Source: Lachnoclostridium sp. (GTDB lineage: Bacteria > Bacillota > Clostridia > Lachnospirales > Lachnospiraceae). Taken from it: 40,647 nt of DNA. This document shows positions 8,224-15,709 of the stretch, in pieces. Numbering within the stretch: the stretch's first letter is position 1; each line of letters opens with the position of its first letter. The notes beneath the pieces were generated by a model. The model saw nothing but the letters and a program-made list of their open reading frames with translations. It searched no databases and had not been told where the DNA came from. A program made the translations under genes and the position numbers. The stretch is from assembly GCA_021770065.1 (NCBI GenBank), contig JAETRR010000036.1, forward strand, positions 1 to 40,647, read 5' to 3'.

Positions 8224-9099
8224 TTAACCTCTTTTTCTTTTAATATTGAGGTTTTCTTTGATTACAAGAATTAGTATAAAGACTACAAATACAAGGGTGT
8301 CCTTAAATGCGGCGCCCACAATTGTGGAACCCACAGTCTCCAGAATTCCAAGGACAAAACCCCCGGAGAATGCGCCCCAGACATTGCCCAGACCGCCCAT
8401 GGTTACTACGATAAAGGATCTGGTTCCGTATACGTTCCCCACGGAAGGGTATACATAGTAAAAAGACATAAGACACGCTCCCGCAATGCCGGCAATTGCT
8501 GCTCCGATTCCGTAAGTGCAGGTATAGATAAATTTTGTTTTGATCCCTGTAACCTGCGCCCCGGTGGGATTCTGTGAGGTTGCGCGTATCTGCTTGCCCA
8601 GTTTCGTGTGCTTCAGCATCAGGAAAATGAGAACTGTTGCCAGGCAGAGAAGAAGAAAGCTCACAAACCTGGGCAGGCTTATATTCATTCCGAAAACTTT
8701 CATAACCTGATTGGAGAAAATGCTTTCTACGGTCCTGTAATTAGACGAGAAAAGAAGCAGTGCCGTGTTTGTCAGAAATATTCCCAGACAACAGGTTAAA
8801 AAGAGCACATTCTGATCCCCGTCTTCCTTGATGGAACGATTAATAAGAAGCGACTGAAGCATTGCGCCGAAGGCAAACATGATGAGTGCCACCAACGGAA
8901 TCGCAAGAAAGGGATCCAGACCGAGGTATGTGTAGAGCAGATAAGTGATATACATGCTGACCATAACAATCTCTCCCTGGCAGAAATTTGTGATTTTCAT
9001 TACGCCGAAAATCATGTTCAGACTCATTCCCACCATGGCATAGATTCCTCCGATCATGATTCCGTTGACAAGCGCCTGTACTAAAATTCCAACATCCAT
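8224..9099 (-). CDS. livH: ABC importer permease, LivH type
   Basis: Integral membrane subunit of 291 residues. It opens with VNGIMIGGIYAMVGMSLNMIFG, typical of LivH, and contains the conserved GGLGNVWGAFSGGFVLGILE near the C-terminus. With LivM it forms the transmembrane channel. The ATG at 9099 has AGGAGG upstream. Directly before that ribosome site lies one of three copies of a conserved hairpin element (9106-9146), so livH may be controlled separately from the preceding SDR gene. Confidence 0.93.
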   Translation of the reverse strand: MDVGILVQALVNGIMIGGIYAMVGMSLNMIFGVMKITNFCQGEIVMVSMYITYLLYTYLGLDPFLAIPLVALIMFAFGAMLQSLLINRSIKEDGDQNVLFLTCCLGIFLTNTALLLFSSNYRTVESIFSNQVMKVFGMNISLPRFVSFLLLCLATVLIFLMLKHTKLGKQIRATSQNPTGAQVTGIKTKFIYTCTYGIGAAIAGIAGACLMSFYYVYPSVGNVYGTRSFIVVTMGGLGNVWGAFSGGFVLGILETVGSTIVGAAFKDTLVFVVFILILVIKENLNIKRKRG

Positions 9100-9105
9100 T
9101 TTTTC

Positions 9106-9146
9106 CCTCCTACTATTTAAAATTGCTGCGCAATGGCGCTAAAGGG
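9106..9146 (-). promoter_or_regulatory. Conserved pre-Shine-Dalgarno hairpin element, copy C (livH)
   Basis: Read on the minus strand: CCCTTTAG, GCGCC, then the stem ATTGC-GCA-GCAAT, an A+T-rich stretch and AGGAGG. It matches elements at 10360-10400 and 29409-29445. The stem here is TTGC/GCAA where the other two have TCGC/GCGA, so both sides changed together. Confidence 0.6.
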
Positions 9147-9219
9147 TAAAGCTGCTTCGACACCTTTGCCGTCCAGCATAAAACATTTCTGATTAAATAT
9201 TTGACATTTCTTAGCCGGA

Positions 9220-9978
9220 CTATTTTCCGAGATATCCGCCGTCTACGGGGATTACTGCCCCTGTTATATAGGATGCCGCATCAGATGCCAATAATACGGA
9301 GATTCCCTTTAAGTCCTCCCCGGTTCCCCATCTTCCGGCGGGGATTCGTTCGGTGATTTGCTGATACTGAGCCGGGTTCCCGGTTTTGATTGTCTCTGTC
9401 AGCGCGGTTTCCATATATCCCGGCGCAATGGCGTTGACAAGAACGCCTTTTTTGGCCCATTCATTGGACAGTGCCTTTGTAAGCTGTGCAATTCCTCCCT
9501 TGGAAGCACTGTAGGCGGGAATCTGCTCGCTTCCGAAAAAGGAGGTCATGGATGCGATGTTTATGATTCTCCCGTATCCCTGTGCAAGCATATCGCGTCC
9601 TGCCAGCTGAGACATCCGGAAGACGGCTGACAGATTTAACTTTAGAATTTTGTCCCATTGATCATACGGGAAAGTTTCGGCGGGGCTGCGGAACTGGGTA
9701 CCGGCACCGTTGACCAGAATATCTATTCTTCCGTTAAGGGCGCGCATGCATTCTGCATAAATTTCCGGAATGTTTTCCGGATCCGATAAGTCTCCGATTA
9801 CCGCAGTTACCGGGTAATGGCGGGAAGCCATCTCTAAGGCGGCCTCTCTTGTTTTGCCAGAGCTGCCTGTGATGACAAGTTCGGCTCCTGCTTCCAGATA
9901 TGCCTGCGCGATGCTTTTGCAAAGTCCCCTTCCGCCGCCGGTAACAACAGCTTTTTTTCCGGTTAGGTCAAGATTCAT
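9220..9978 (-). CDS. SDR-family oxidoreductase, KduD/gluconate-dehydrogenase-like
   Basis: A 252-residue classical short-chain dehydrogenase using NAD(P). The Rossmann motif reads TGGGRGLCKSIA near the N-terminus; the position normally occupied by the last Gly of TGxxxG(I/L)G is Cys. NGAG, the catalytic Ser in INIASM and AYSASKGG (Tyr and Lys) follow, and the end RIPAGRWG...VDGGYLGK resembles 2-deoxy-gluconate 3-dehydrogenases. The frame is open to 10155, but the ATG at 9978 has AAGGAAAA upstream and the family N-terminus, and the longer frame would run through the promoter. It is the first gene of the minus-strand importer operon. Substrate is not readable; oxidation of an imported hydroxy acid or sugar acid is likely. 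Confidence 0.88.
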   Translation of the reverse strand: MNLDLTGKKAVVTGGGRGLCKSIAQAYLEAGAELVITGSSGKTREAALEMASRHYPVTAVIGDLSDPENIPEIYAECMRALNGRIDILVNGAGTQFRSPAETFPYDQWDKILKLNLSAVFRMSQLAGRDMLAQGYGRIINIASMTSFFGSEQIPAYSASKGGIAQLTKALSNEWAKKGVLVNAIAPGYMETALTETIKTGNPAQYQQITERIPAGRWGTGEDLKGISVLLASDAASYITGAVIPVDGGYLGK

Positions 9979-10018
9979 AAATGGTTTTCCTTTCTTTTTC
10001 TCGGGGTTTTTTGATTGA

Positions 10019-10038
10019 TTAAGTAACCGTTTTCGTAA
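10019..10038. promoter_or_regulatory. LacI-type operator copy 1 (importer arm)
   Basis: TTAAGTAACCGTTTTCGTAA, an imperfect palindrome with central CG, lies four bases downstream of the -10 of the minus-strand promoter. It is identical at 18 of 20 positions to 10325-10344. Position and sequence suit a LacI-family repressor blocking initiation. Confidence 0.75.
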
Positions 10039-10042
10039 AATG

Positions 10043-10071
10043 AGACTATCATCTTTTTGTGAAAAAGTCAA
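10043..10071 (-). promoter_or_regulatory. Promoter of the SDR-liv operon
   Basis: On the minus strand TTGACT (10071-10066), 17 bases and TAGTCT (10048-10043). The -10 is weak but the spacing is ideal, and the operator at 10019-10038 follows it immediately. Confidence 0.55.
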
Positions 10072-10287
10072 CAGCATATTTTGAAAAAAGAACCTATCAA
10101 TTATTTTTCTGCTATTTTTTACGATTTTTAAAGAAATAAATTGTGCATAATTCACATATTAAAGGGGGGACATTAAAAAATAAAAGGAAGCGGCAGGATG
10201 AGGTCGTCATCCGCCTGTCTGCATTTAATAAATCGAATTTTGTATAAAACGCCTAATTTTTTACGGAATAATTAGCACTTTTGCCAG
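10072..10287. other. Divergent intergenic region, centre
   Basis: A+T-rich non-coding sequence between the two promoters. The only structure seen is a hairpin at 10192-10215: GGATGA and TCATCC around a 5-base loop, extended by GGC/GCC past one bulged A. It has no T tract and no known role. No gene was found here. Confidence 0.4.
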
Positions 10288-10316
10288 TTGACATTTGCAA
10301 AATATGCAAATATTAT
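10288..10316 (+). promoter_or_regulatory. Promoter of the acyl-CoA operon
   Basis: TTGACA (10288-10293), 17 bases, TATTAT (10311-10316): close to the vegetative consensus. The palindromic operator at 10325-10344 begins eight bases after the -10 and covers the likely start site. Confidence 0.8.
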
Positions 10317-10324
10317 TAAAATAA

Positions 10325-10344
10325 TTAAGAAACCGTTTTCTTAA
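10325..10344. promoter_or_regulatory. LacI-type operator copy 2 (acyl-CoA arm)
   Basis: TTAAGAAACCGTTTTCTTAA is palindromic except at one base pair and has the central CG typical for LacI/GalR-family sites. It matches 10019-10038 at 18 of 20 positions. Both copies lie just after a -10 box, which points to joint repression of the two arms. Confidence 0.8.
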
Positions 10345-10359
10345 ATCAAAGCGACTCTG

Positions 10360-10400
10360 CCCTTTAGTGCTGTCGCACAGCGATTATAAATACTAGGAGG
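10360..10400 (+). promoter_or_regulatory. Conserved pre-Shine-Dalgarno hairpin element, copy A
   Basis: CCCTTTAGTGC, then the stem GTCGC-ACA-GCGAT (10372-10384), TATAA and AGGAGG (10395-10400), directly before the acyl-CoA ligase start. It shares order and spacing with the copies at 9106-9146 and 29409-29445. An alternative pairing GCTGT/ACAGC is possible in this copy only. Confidence 0.6.
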
Positions 10401-10407
10401 AACATAC

Positions 10408-12024
10408 ATGCACTCAGGAAACAATCTCTGGAAATCAACAGAGCAGAAGGCCTTAGATGTGCGTCATATTGTGGATTCGTCCGGTGAAAAGGAGATTTTA
10501 ACTTATCCCCACAGCTTTCGCAGTATGTATGATATGCTTGCCTGTTCGGCCGAAAAGCAGAAGAACAAAGCGGCAATTGTAGACAATGAAAATTGCGTGC
10601 ATACATATCAGCAGTTTCTTACAGACACGGATGCCCTTGCGGATTATCTGGAGAGTACTTCTGCTTTTCAAGTCCGCAGCCGTGTGGCGCTGCTTCTATA
10701 TAACAGCTATGAATTTTGTGTTTCGATCTTTGCCCTCTTTAAGCTTGGGCTCATTGCAGTACCTCTTCCTACAAAGTTCCGAAAGCAGGAGATCTGTTCT
10801 TTGATTGAAAAGTCGGATGTAAAAGGAATTCTGTCGGATATCCGTTTTGAAGATACTGTGATGTCTTTTCACGAAAGAGATATCAAGATTATTTTTTCAA
10901 AGAATACCGGAGGAGAATATGGTTTTTCTCATTTAAAAGCCGGAAAAAATCTACTGGCGGATACCAGAGCAGAATTGTCGGCAGATGCAATTCTCATGTA
11001 CACTTCGGGGACTACCGATCGGAGCAAAGGAGTTATTCTTAAGAATTACAGTATTATTCATGGGATTCTTACTTATCAGAAGCTCCTGGGAATTACAGAG
11101 AAGGACAGTTCCATTATTTCAGTTCCGATTTATCATATTACGGGAATCGTTGCTCTTCTGGGATTATTTATCTATGCAGGGGGAACGCTTTATCTGCATA
11201 AAATCTTTGATGCGGATCGGACGCTTGCCTGTGTACGGGATTTTTCAGTCACATTTCTGCATGCATCGCCTACGGTATTTCTGAAAATGTTAGAGCTGCA
11301 GACATCTTATCCGGAACTGCCGTCTCTTCGGATGGCGGCCTGCGGCAGCGGCAATATGCCGCCGGCAAAGATCCGGCAGCTTCAGGAATGGCTTCCGCAG
11401 ATGAGGTTTGCCACTGTTTACGGACTTACGGAAACCTCTTCTCCAGGGACTGTTTTCCCCGGGAATGCAGCAGAGAGCCCTTATATCGGCTCATCGGGCC
11501 TTCCTGTCCCGGGAACGGAGTTTTGTATTGTGAATGAGGAAGGAGAGGAACTGCCGGACGGCGAGGTAGGTGAAATTGCAATCCGGGGAACGCTTGTGCT
11601 GGATCGGTATGATAAACTTGAGTCTCCGTGCTTAAAAGACGGATGGCTTAGAACCGGAGATCTGGGATATTTTAACGAGGCGGCTTATCTTTACATTACC
11701 GGAAGAAAGAAGGATATGATCAATCGCGGAGGAGAAAAGATCTGCGTTTATGATGTGGAAAATGCAATGTGTAAGATGGAAGAGGTGGAGGATACTGCGG
11801 TGGTCGGAATTCCGGACGAGATCTATGGAGAAGCAGCTGCAGCTGCGGTGGTTCTCCGGAAAGGATGCATGCTTGACGAAAAGGATATCCGTGCGTTTCT
11901 GAAGACCATGCTTGCGGGCTACAAGGTTCCGACAAGGTTCCTTTTTTTAGACAAGCTTCCCCTGACGCCGGGCGGAAAAACCGATCGGAAGGAGATCAGA
12001 AGTTTGTTCCTCACAGAGAAATAA
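10408..12024 (+). CDS. AMP-forming acyl-CoA synthetase (ANL superfamily)
   Basis: Activates a carboxylic acid to its acyl-CoA via an acyl-adenylate. The 538-residue protein shows the phosphate loop MYTSGTTDRSKGV (197-209), YGLTETSSPG, the adenylate motif GWLRTGDLGYF (from 412), GRKKDMINRGGEKI, and PGGKTDRKE with the C-terminal catalytic Lys524. The phosphate loop has Asp-Arg-Ser where most relatives have Gly-x-Pro. AGGAGG precedes the ATG. It is the first gene of an operon with a CoA-transferase, an SDR and a thiolase, so it probably activates the acid brought in by the divergently encoded importer. Acid specificity cannot be read from the sequence. Confidence 0.9.
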   Translation: MHSGNNLWKSTEQKALDVRHIVDSSGEKEILTYPHSFRSMYDMLACSAEKQKNKAAIVDNENCVHTYQQFLTDTDALADYLESTSAFQVRSRVALLLYNSYEFCVSIFALFKLGLIAVPLPTKFRKQEICSLIEKSDVKGILSDIRFEDTVMSFHERDIKIIFSKNTGGEYGFSHLKAGKNLLADTRAELSADAILMYTSGTTDRSKGVILKNYSIIHGILTYQKLLGITEKDSSIISVPIYHITGIVALLGLFIYAGGTLYLHKIFDADRTLACVRDFSVTFLHASPTVFLKMLELQTSYPELPSLRMAACGSGNMPPAKIRQLQEWLPQMRFATVYGLTETSSPGTVFPGNAAESPYIGSSGLPVPGTEFCIVNEEGEELPDGEVGEIAIRGTLVLDRYDKLESPCLKDGWLRTGDLGYFNEAAYLYITGRKKDMINRGGEKICVYDVENAMCKMEEVEDTAVVGIPDEIYGEAAAAAVVLRKGCMLDEKDIRAFLKTMLAGYKVPTRFLFLDKLPLTPGGKTDRKEIRSLFLTEK

Positions 12025-12025
12025 G

Positions 12026-12062
12026 AAAGGAGATCAGACGACGACTGCCGTCTGCAAACACC
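12026..12062 (+). promoter_or_regulatory. Distant ribosome site with intervening hairpin
   Basis: AAGGAGAT (about 12027-12034) is roughly 30 bases from the ATG at 12063, too far for normal initiation. Between them CAGACG (12035-12040) and CGTCTG (12049-12054) can form a 6-bp hairpin, which would shorten the effective spacing to about ten bases. A CTG at 12045 in the same frame is the alternative start. Confidence 0.4.
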
Positions 12063-13661
12063 ATGAGAAAACCTGTATTTATTACCGGCCGGGAGGCTGC
12101 GGAAATGATCCGGGACGACTGCACCGTTGCAACTATCGGTATGACATTGGTATCAGCTTCCGAAACGATCTTAAAAGCAATAGAAAACCGGTTCCTTGAA
12201 ACAGGACACCCGGCCCGGCTGACCCTGGTTCATTCCTGCGGACAGAGTGATCGGGATCGGGGGATCCAGCATTTTGCCCATGAAGGGATGCTGCGCCGTA
12301 TTATAGGCGGGCACTGGGGGCTTCAGCCCCGGATGATGAACCTAATATCGGAGAACAAAATTCTTGCCTATAATCTTCCCCAGGGACAGTTTGCCCAGCT
12401 TTACCGGAGCATGGCCGGGGGAGAGCCCGGTAAAATTACCAAGGTAGGGCTGGGAACCTTTGTGGATCCGCGGCAGGACGGGGGAAAGATGAATGAAATC
12501 ACAAAGGACGCCCCGGACATTGTGGATCTGGTTCAGATAGACGGAGAAGAATATATGCGTTATAAGCCGGTTCCACTGGACTACTGCATCATCCGGGGGA
12601 CATGCGTAGATGAACTGGGGAATCTTACAACCGATGAGGAAGCCATGCAGCTGGAGGTGCTCCCGGCGGTTCTGGCCTGCCGGAAATACGGAGGCAAAGT
12701 TATTGCACAGGCAAAATATAAGGTGCGTTCCGGTTCTCTTCATTGTAAGCGGGTAACGGTTCCCGGCGTTTTTATTGACGCAGTTGTGATGTGCCCGGAA
12801 CCGGAGCAGGATCACAGGCAGACCCACAGCTTTGCTTTTGATCCTGCTTATTGCGGGGATGTGAAAACGCCGGCTGCTTCTTTGGAAGAACTGCCTATGA
12901 GCCTGCGAAAAGCAATCGGACGCAGAGCACTGACGGAACTTAAAGAAAATGACATTTTAAATGTGGGCACCGGTATTCCCAATGATGTAATCGGCCCCAT
13001 TCTTGCAGAGGAAGGTGCCTCAGAGCTTGTGACAATTACCGTGGAATCCGGAATCTACGGAGGGATTCCTATGGGGGGCGTTGATTTTGGAATAGCCAGA
13101 AATCAGTATGCGCTGCTGCGGCATGACGATCAGTTTGATTTTTATAATGGGGCCGGGGTTGATGTAACCTTTATGGGAGCGGGAGAAATGGATGCATCCG
13201 GCAATGTGAATGCTACCAGACTGGGTTCGACGCCTACCGGAGCAGGAGGCTTTATTGACATAACCACCAATGCAAAGCATGTGGTTTTCTGTTCTTCCTT
13301 TACGGCAAAAGGTCTTGTCTGCTCCTTCGAGGGCGGCCGCCTTCATATCAGACAGGAGGGGGCTGTTATCAAATTGGTAAAGAAGGTCCGGCAGATTTCT
13401 TACAACGGGGAAATTGCCCGCAGGAAAGGACAGAGGATGCATTACGTAACAGAACGTGCTGTGTTTGAGCTCTGCCCGGAGGGACTTATCCTGACGGAGA
13501 TTGCTCCGGGCATTGATCTGAAAACACAGGTGCTGGATTTGATGGAATTTGAGCCGCTTATCAGCCCGGATTTAAAATTGATGAATCCGGATATTTTTAA
13601 AGAGAAAGGAACTTTTGGTCTGAAGAACATATTAAAAGCAAAGGAATCAGGAGGTTATTAA
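12063..13661 (+). CDS. Family I acyl-CoA:CoA transferase, propionate CoA-transferase-like
   Basis: Moves CoA from a donor such as acetyl-CoA to a free acid. The 532 residues are a natural fusion of the alpha and beta halves of family I enzymes, as in propionate CoA-transferase/YdiF. Seen are the glycine-rich N-terminal half (HWGLQPRM, VGLGTFVDPRQDGGK) and the beta-half motif TVESGIYGGIP, where Glu328 is the expected thioester-forming residue. It follows the acyl-CoA ligase and precedes an SDR by five bases, so the operon has two alternative ways to activate the acid: ATP-dependent or by CoA exchange. The ribosome site is oddly distant from the chosen ATG. Confidence 0.92.
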   Translation: MRKPVFITGREAAEMIRDDCTVATIGMTLVSASETILKAIENRFLETGHPARLTLVHSCGQSDRDRGIQHFAHEGMLRRIIGGHWGLQPRMMNLISENKILAYNLPQGQFAQLYRSMAGGEPGKITKVGLGTFVDPRQDGGKMNEITKDAPDIVDLVQIDGEEYMRYKPVPLDYCIIRGTCVDELGNLTTDEEAMQLEVLPAVLACRKYGGKVIAQAKYKVRSGSLHCKRVTVPGVFIDAVVMCPEPEQDHRQTHSFAFDPAYCGDVKTPAASLEELPMSLRKAIGRRALTELKENDILNVGTGIPNDVIGPILAEEGASELVTITVESGIYGGIPMGGVDFGIARNQYALLRHDDQFDFYNGAGVDVTFMGAGEMDASGNVNATRLGSTPTGAGGFIDITTNAKHVVFCSSFTAKGLVCSFEGGRLHIRQEGAVIKLVKKVRQISYNGEIARRKGQRMHYVTERAVFELCPEGLILTEIAPGIDLKTQVLDLMEFEPLISPDLKLMNPDIFKEKGTFGLKNILKAKESGGY

Positions 13662-13666
13662 ATATT

Positions 13667-14410
13667 ATGCGTTTATCGAATAAAACAGCAATTGTAACAG
13701 GAGCGGGCCGCGGCCTTGGAAGAGGGATCGCGAAGAAGCTGGCCCGGGAGGGCGCACGGGTTATTGCGGCCGATATGGCAGAGACAGATAAGACGGTTGC
13801 GGAGATTACGGAAGCAGGAGGTACTGCATCGGGCTTCCGGGTGAACGTCGCCAGCCAGGAAGAAGTGCGGGCCTTGATTCAATACGCCATAGATACCTAT
13901 GGCGGACTTGACATTATGGTGAATAATGCGGGTATCAACCGGGACGGTATGCTTCATAAAATGTCGGCAGAGAATTGGAATGTGGTCATTGATGTGGATT
14001 TGACGGGAACCTTTTACGGGACACAGGAGGCTCTTAAAGTGATGAGACAGCAGGAGAGCGGCAGGATTATCAATATTTCCTCCGGAAGCTGGCTTGGAAA
14101 TATCGGTCAGGCTAACTATGCTGCAGCAAAAGCCGGAGTAGTCGGTCTGACGAAGACGGCGGCAAGAGAAAATGCCCGTAAAGGCATTACCTGCAATGCG
14201 ATCTGTCCGGGATTTATTGAGACAGATATGACGCTTAAGCTAAAGGAAGTCAATGACGGCGCAGCCTGGGACAGTATGATGCAGAGAATCCCTATGGGCT
14301 TTGCAGGAAAGCCGGAGGACGTGGGAAATCTGGTGGCCTTTCTGGCATCGGATGAGGCTTCTTACATAACATCGGAGGTAATTAATGTAGGAGGAGGTAT
14401 GATCGTATGA
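13667..14410 (+). CDS. SDR-family 3-hydroxyacyl-CoA/3-oxoacyl reductase, FabG/PhaB-like
   Basis: A 247-residue classical SDR with TGAGRGLGRGIA at the N-terminus, NNAG, the catalytic Ser in NISSGS, and NYAAAKAG with Tyr151 and Lys155. The best resemblance is to FabG-type 3-oxoacyl-ACP reductases and PhaB-type acetoacetyl-CoA reductases. A GGAGG precedes the ATG, and its last four bases overlap the thiolase start (ATGA), so the two are translationally coupled. Next to a thiolase and CoA-activating enzymes, the likely job is oxidation of a 3-hydroxyacyl-CoA to the 3-oxoacyl-CoA. A biosynthetic FabG role is less likely because no other fatty-acid synthesis gene is nearby. Confidence 0.9.
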   Translation: MRLSNKTAIVTGAGRGLGRGIAKKLAREGARVIAADMAETDKTVAEITEAGGTASGFRVNVASQEEVRALIQYAIDTYGGLDIMVNNAGINRDGMLHKMSAENWNVVIDVDLTGTFYGTQEALKVMRQQESGRIINISSGSWLGNIGQANYAAAKAGVVGLTKTAARENARKGITCNAICPGFIETDMTLKLKEVNDGAAWDSMMQRIPMGFAGKPEDVGNLVAFLASDEASYITSEVINVGGGMIV

Positions 14411-15585
14411 GGGAAGCAGTAATCGTAAGCGGCGTCCGCCTTCCGGTGGGAAGCTACGGCGGAAGCCTGAAGGATGTATCGGCCATTGACATGGGAGCGA
14501 TGGTTGTAAAAGAGGCAGTAAAGCGTGCCGGAATTCAGCCCTCGGATGTAGATGAGGTTGTGATCGGCCAGGTAGGAGAGGTGGCGGAAAACGGATTTAT
14601 TGCAAGAGCTGTCAGCCTGAAGGCAGGCATGCCCAAAGAGACCACAGCCTATTCCGTAAACCGTCAGTGCGGCTCCGGGCTTCAGGCAATCGCGGAAGCA
14701 GTGATGGAGATTCAGACCGGGCAGGCTGATGTGGTTGTCGCGGGCGGCGCCGAGAATATTTCACAGCTTCCCTACTATGTAAAGGATGCACGCTGGGGAG
14801 CCAGAATGGGCCATAAGAGCTTTGAGGATGGCGTCATTGATATCTTAACCTGGCCGCTGGACGGCAATCACAACGGCGTGACGGCAGAGAACGTGGCAAA
14901 TACATATCATGTGACAAGAGAAGAGCAGGATCAGTTTGCCCTGGAAAGCCATCAGAAAGCCTGTGCGGCCATTAAGGCGGGAAAGTTTAAGGAGGAGATT
15001 CTTCCGGTGGAGTTGAAGGACCGGAAGGGAAATGTCACCGTTTTTGATACGGACGAAGGCCCCCGGGACGGACAGACCCTGGAGAAGCTGGCGAAGCTTC
15101 GTCCCTGTTTTGTAAAGGACGGCATGGTAACGGCCGGAAATTCCTCCAGCTTAAATGACGGTGCAGCCGCAGTAGTGGTAATGTCTGCAGAGAAGGCAGA
15201 GGAACTGGGTGTAACGCCGAAGCTTAGGATAGAGGGCTTTGCTGTGGCAGGCTTTGATGCGGAGCTTATGGGTTACTCTCCTAAGTTTTCCAGCGAGAAG
15301 CTGGCAGCTAAGCTGGGGCTGAATCTGAAAGACATTGATATGTTTGAGATCAATGAAGCCTTTGCAAGCCAGGCTTATGCGGTAACCCGTGATCTGGGGC
15401 TTGATAAGGAGAAGGTAAATATCTATGGAGGCGGAATTTCCATCGGACATCCCATCGGAGCTACCGGAGCCATCCTCACCGTAAAAGTTATGTATGAATT
15501 ATTGCGTACGGATAAAAAGGATGCTATGATTAGCATGTGCATCGGAGGCGGACAGGGTATGTCCATGTACTTTACAAAGTGTTAA
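14407..15585 (+). CDS. Thiolase (acetyl-CoA C-acetyltransferase type)
   Basis: Cleaves a 3-oxoacyl-CoA with CoA to acetyl-CoA and a shortened acyl-CoA, or acetoacetyl-CoA to two acetyl-CoA. The catalytic set is complete: Cys88 in NRQCGSGLQ, the NEAFA motif, His348 in GGGISIGHPIGATGA, and Cys378 in CIGGGQG. The 392-residue length is standard. It overlaps the SDR gene by four bases and ends the catabolic set; a hairpin follows. It resembles the acetoacetyl-CoA type more than long-chain thiolases, which suits a short 3-hydroxy acid substrate (inference). Confidence 0.94.
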   Translation: MREAVIVSGVRLPVGSYGGSLKDVSAIDMGAMVVKEAVKRAGIQPSDVDEVVIGQVGEVAENGFIARAVSLKAGMPKETTAYSVNRQCGSGLQAIAEAVMEIQTGQADVVVAGGAENISQLPYYVKDARWGARMGHKSFEDGVIDILTWPLDGNHNGVTAENVANTYHVTREEQDQFALESHQKACAAIKAGKFKEEILPVELKDRKGNVTVFDTDEGPRDGQTLEKLAKLRPCFVKDGMVTAGNSSSLNDGAAAVVVMSAEKAEELGVTPKLRIEGFAVAGFDAELMGYSPKFSSEKLAAKLGLNLKDIDMFEINEAFASQAYAVTRDLGLDKEKVNIYGGGISIGHPIGATGAILTVKVMYELLRTDKKDAMISMCIGGGQGMSMYFTKC

Positions 15586-15602
15586 TCGGGACTTGATATA
15601 CG

Positions 15603-15641
15603 GTGAGCCGGGCGGAATTTAAGTGTGTCCGCCCGGCTTAC
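15603..15641 (+). terminator. Strong hairpin after the thiolase gene, no T tract
   Basis: A 14-bp stem (15603-15616 with 15628-15641, one G-T pair) with an 11-base loop. No run of T follows, so it is not a standard intrinsic terminator. It may protect the upstream mRNA end or partly separate glycerate kinase expression from the operon. Confidence 0.45.
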
Positions 15642-15709
15642 TGCTGTAAGGGATTCATATTTTATGGCCTGCCGGGATATGCGGCCGGAAGGGAGAATGT
15701 AAGACAGAT

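Noticed and set aside
9979..10155. N-terminal extension of the minus-strand SDR
   Set aside because: The extension runs through the operator and promoter, is Lys/Phe-rich and unlike any SDR. The ATG at 9978 has a ribosome site and the family N-terminus.
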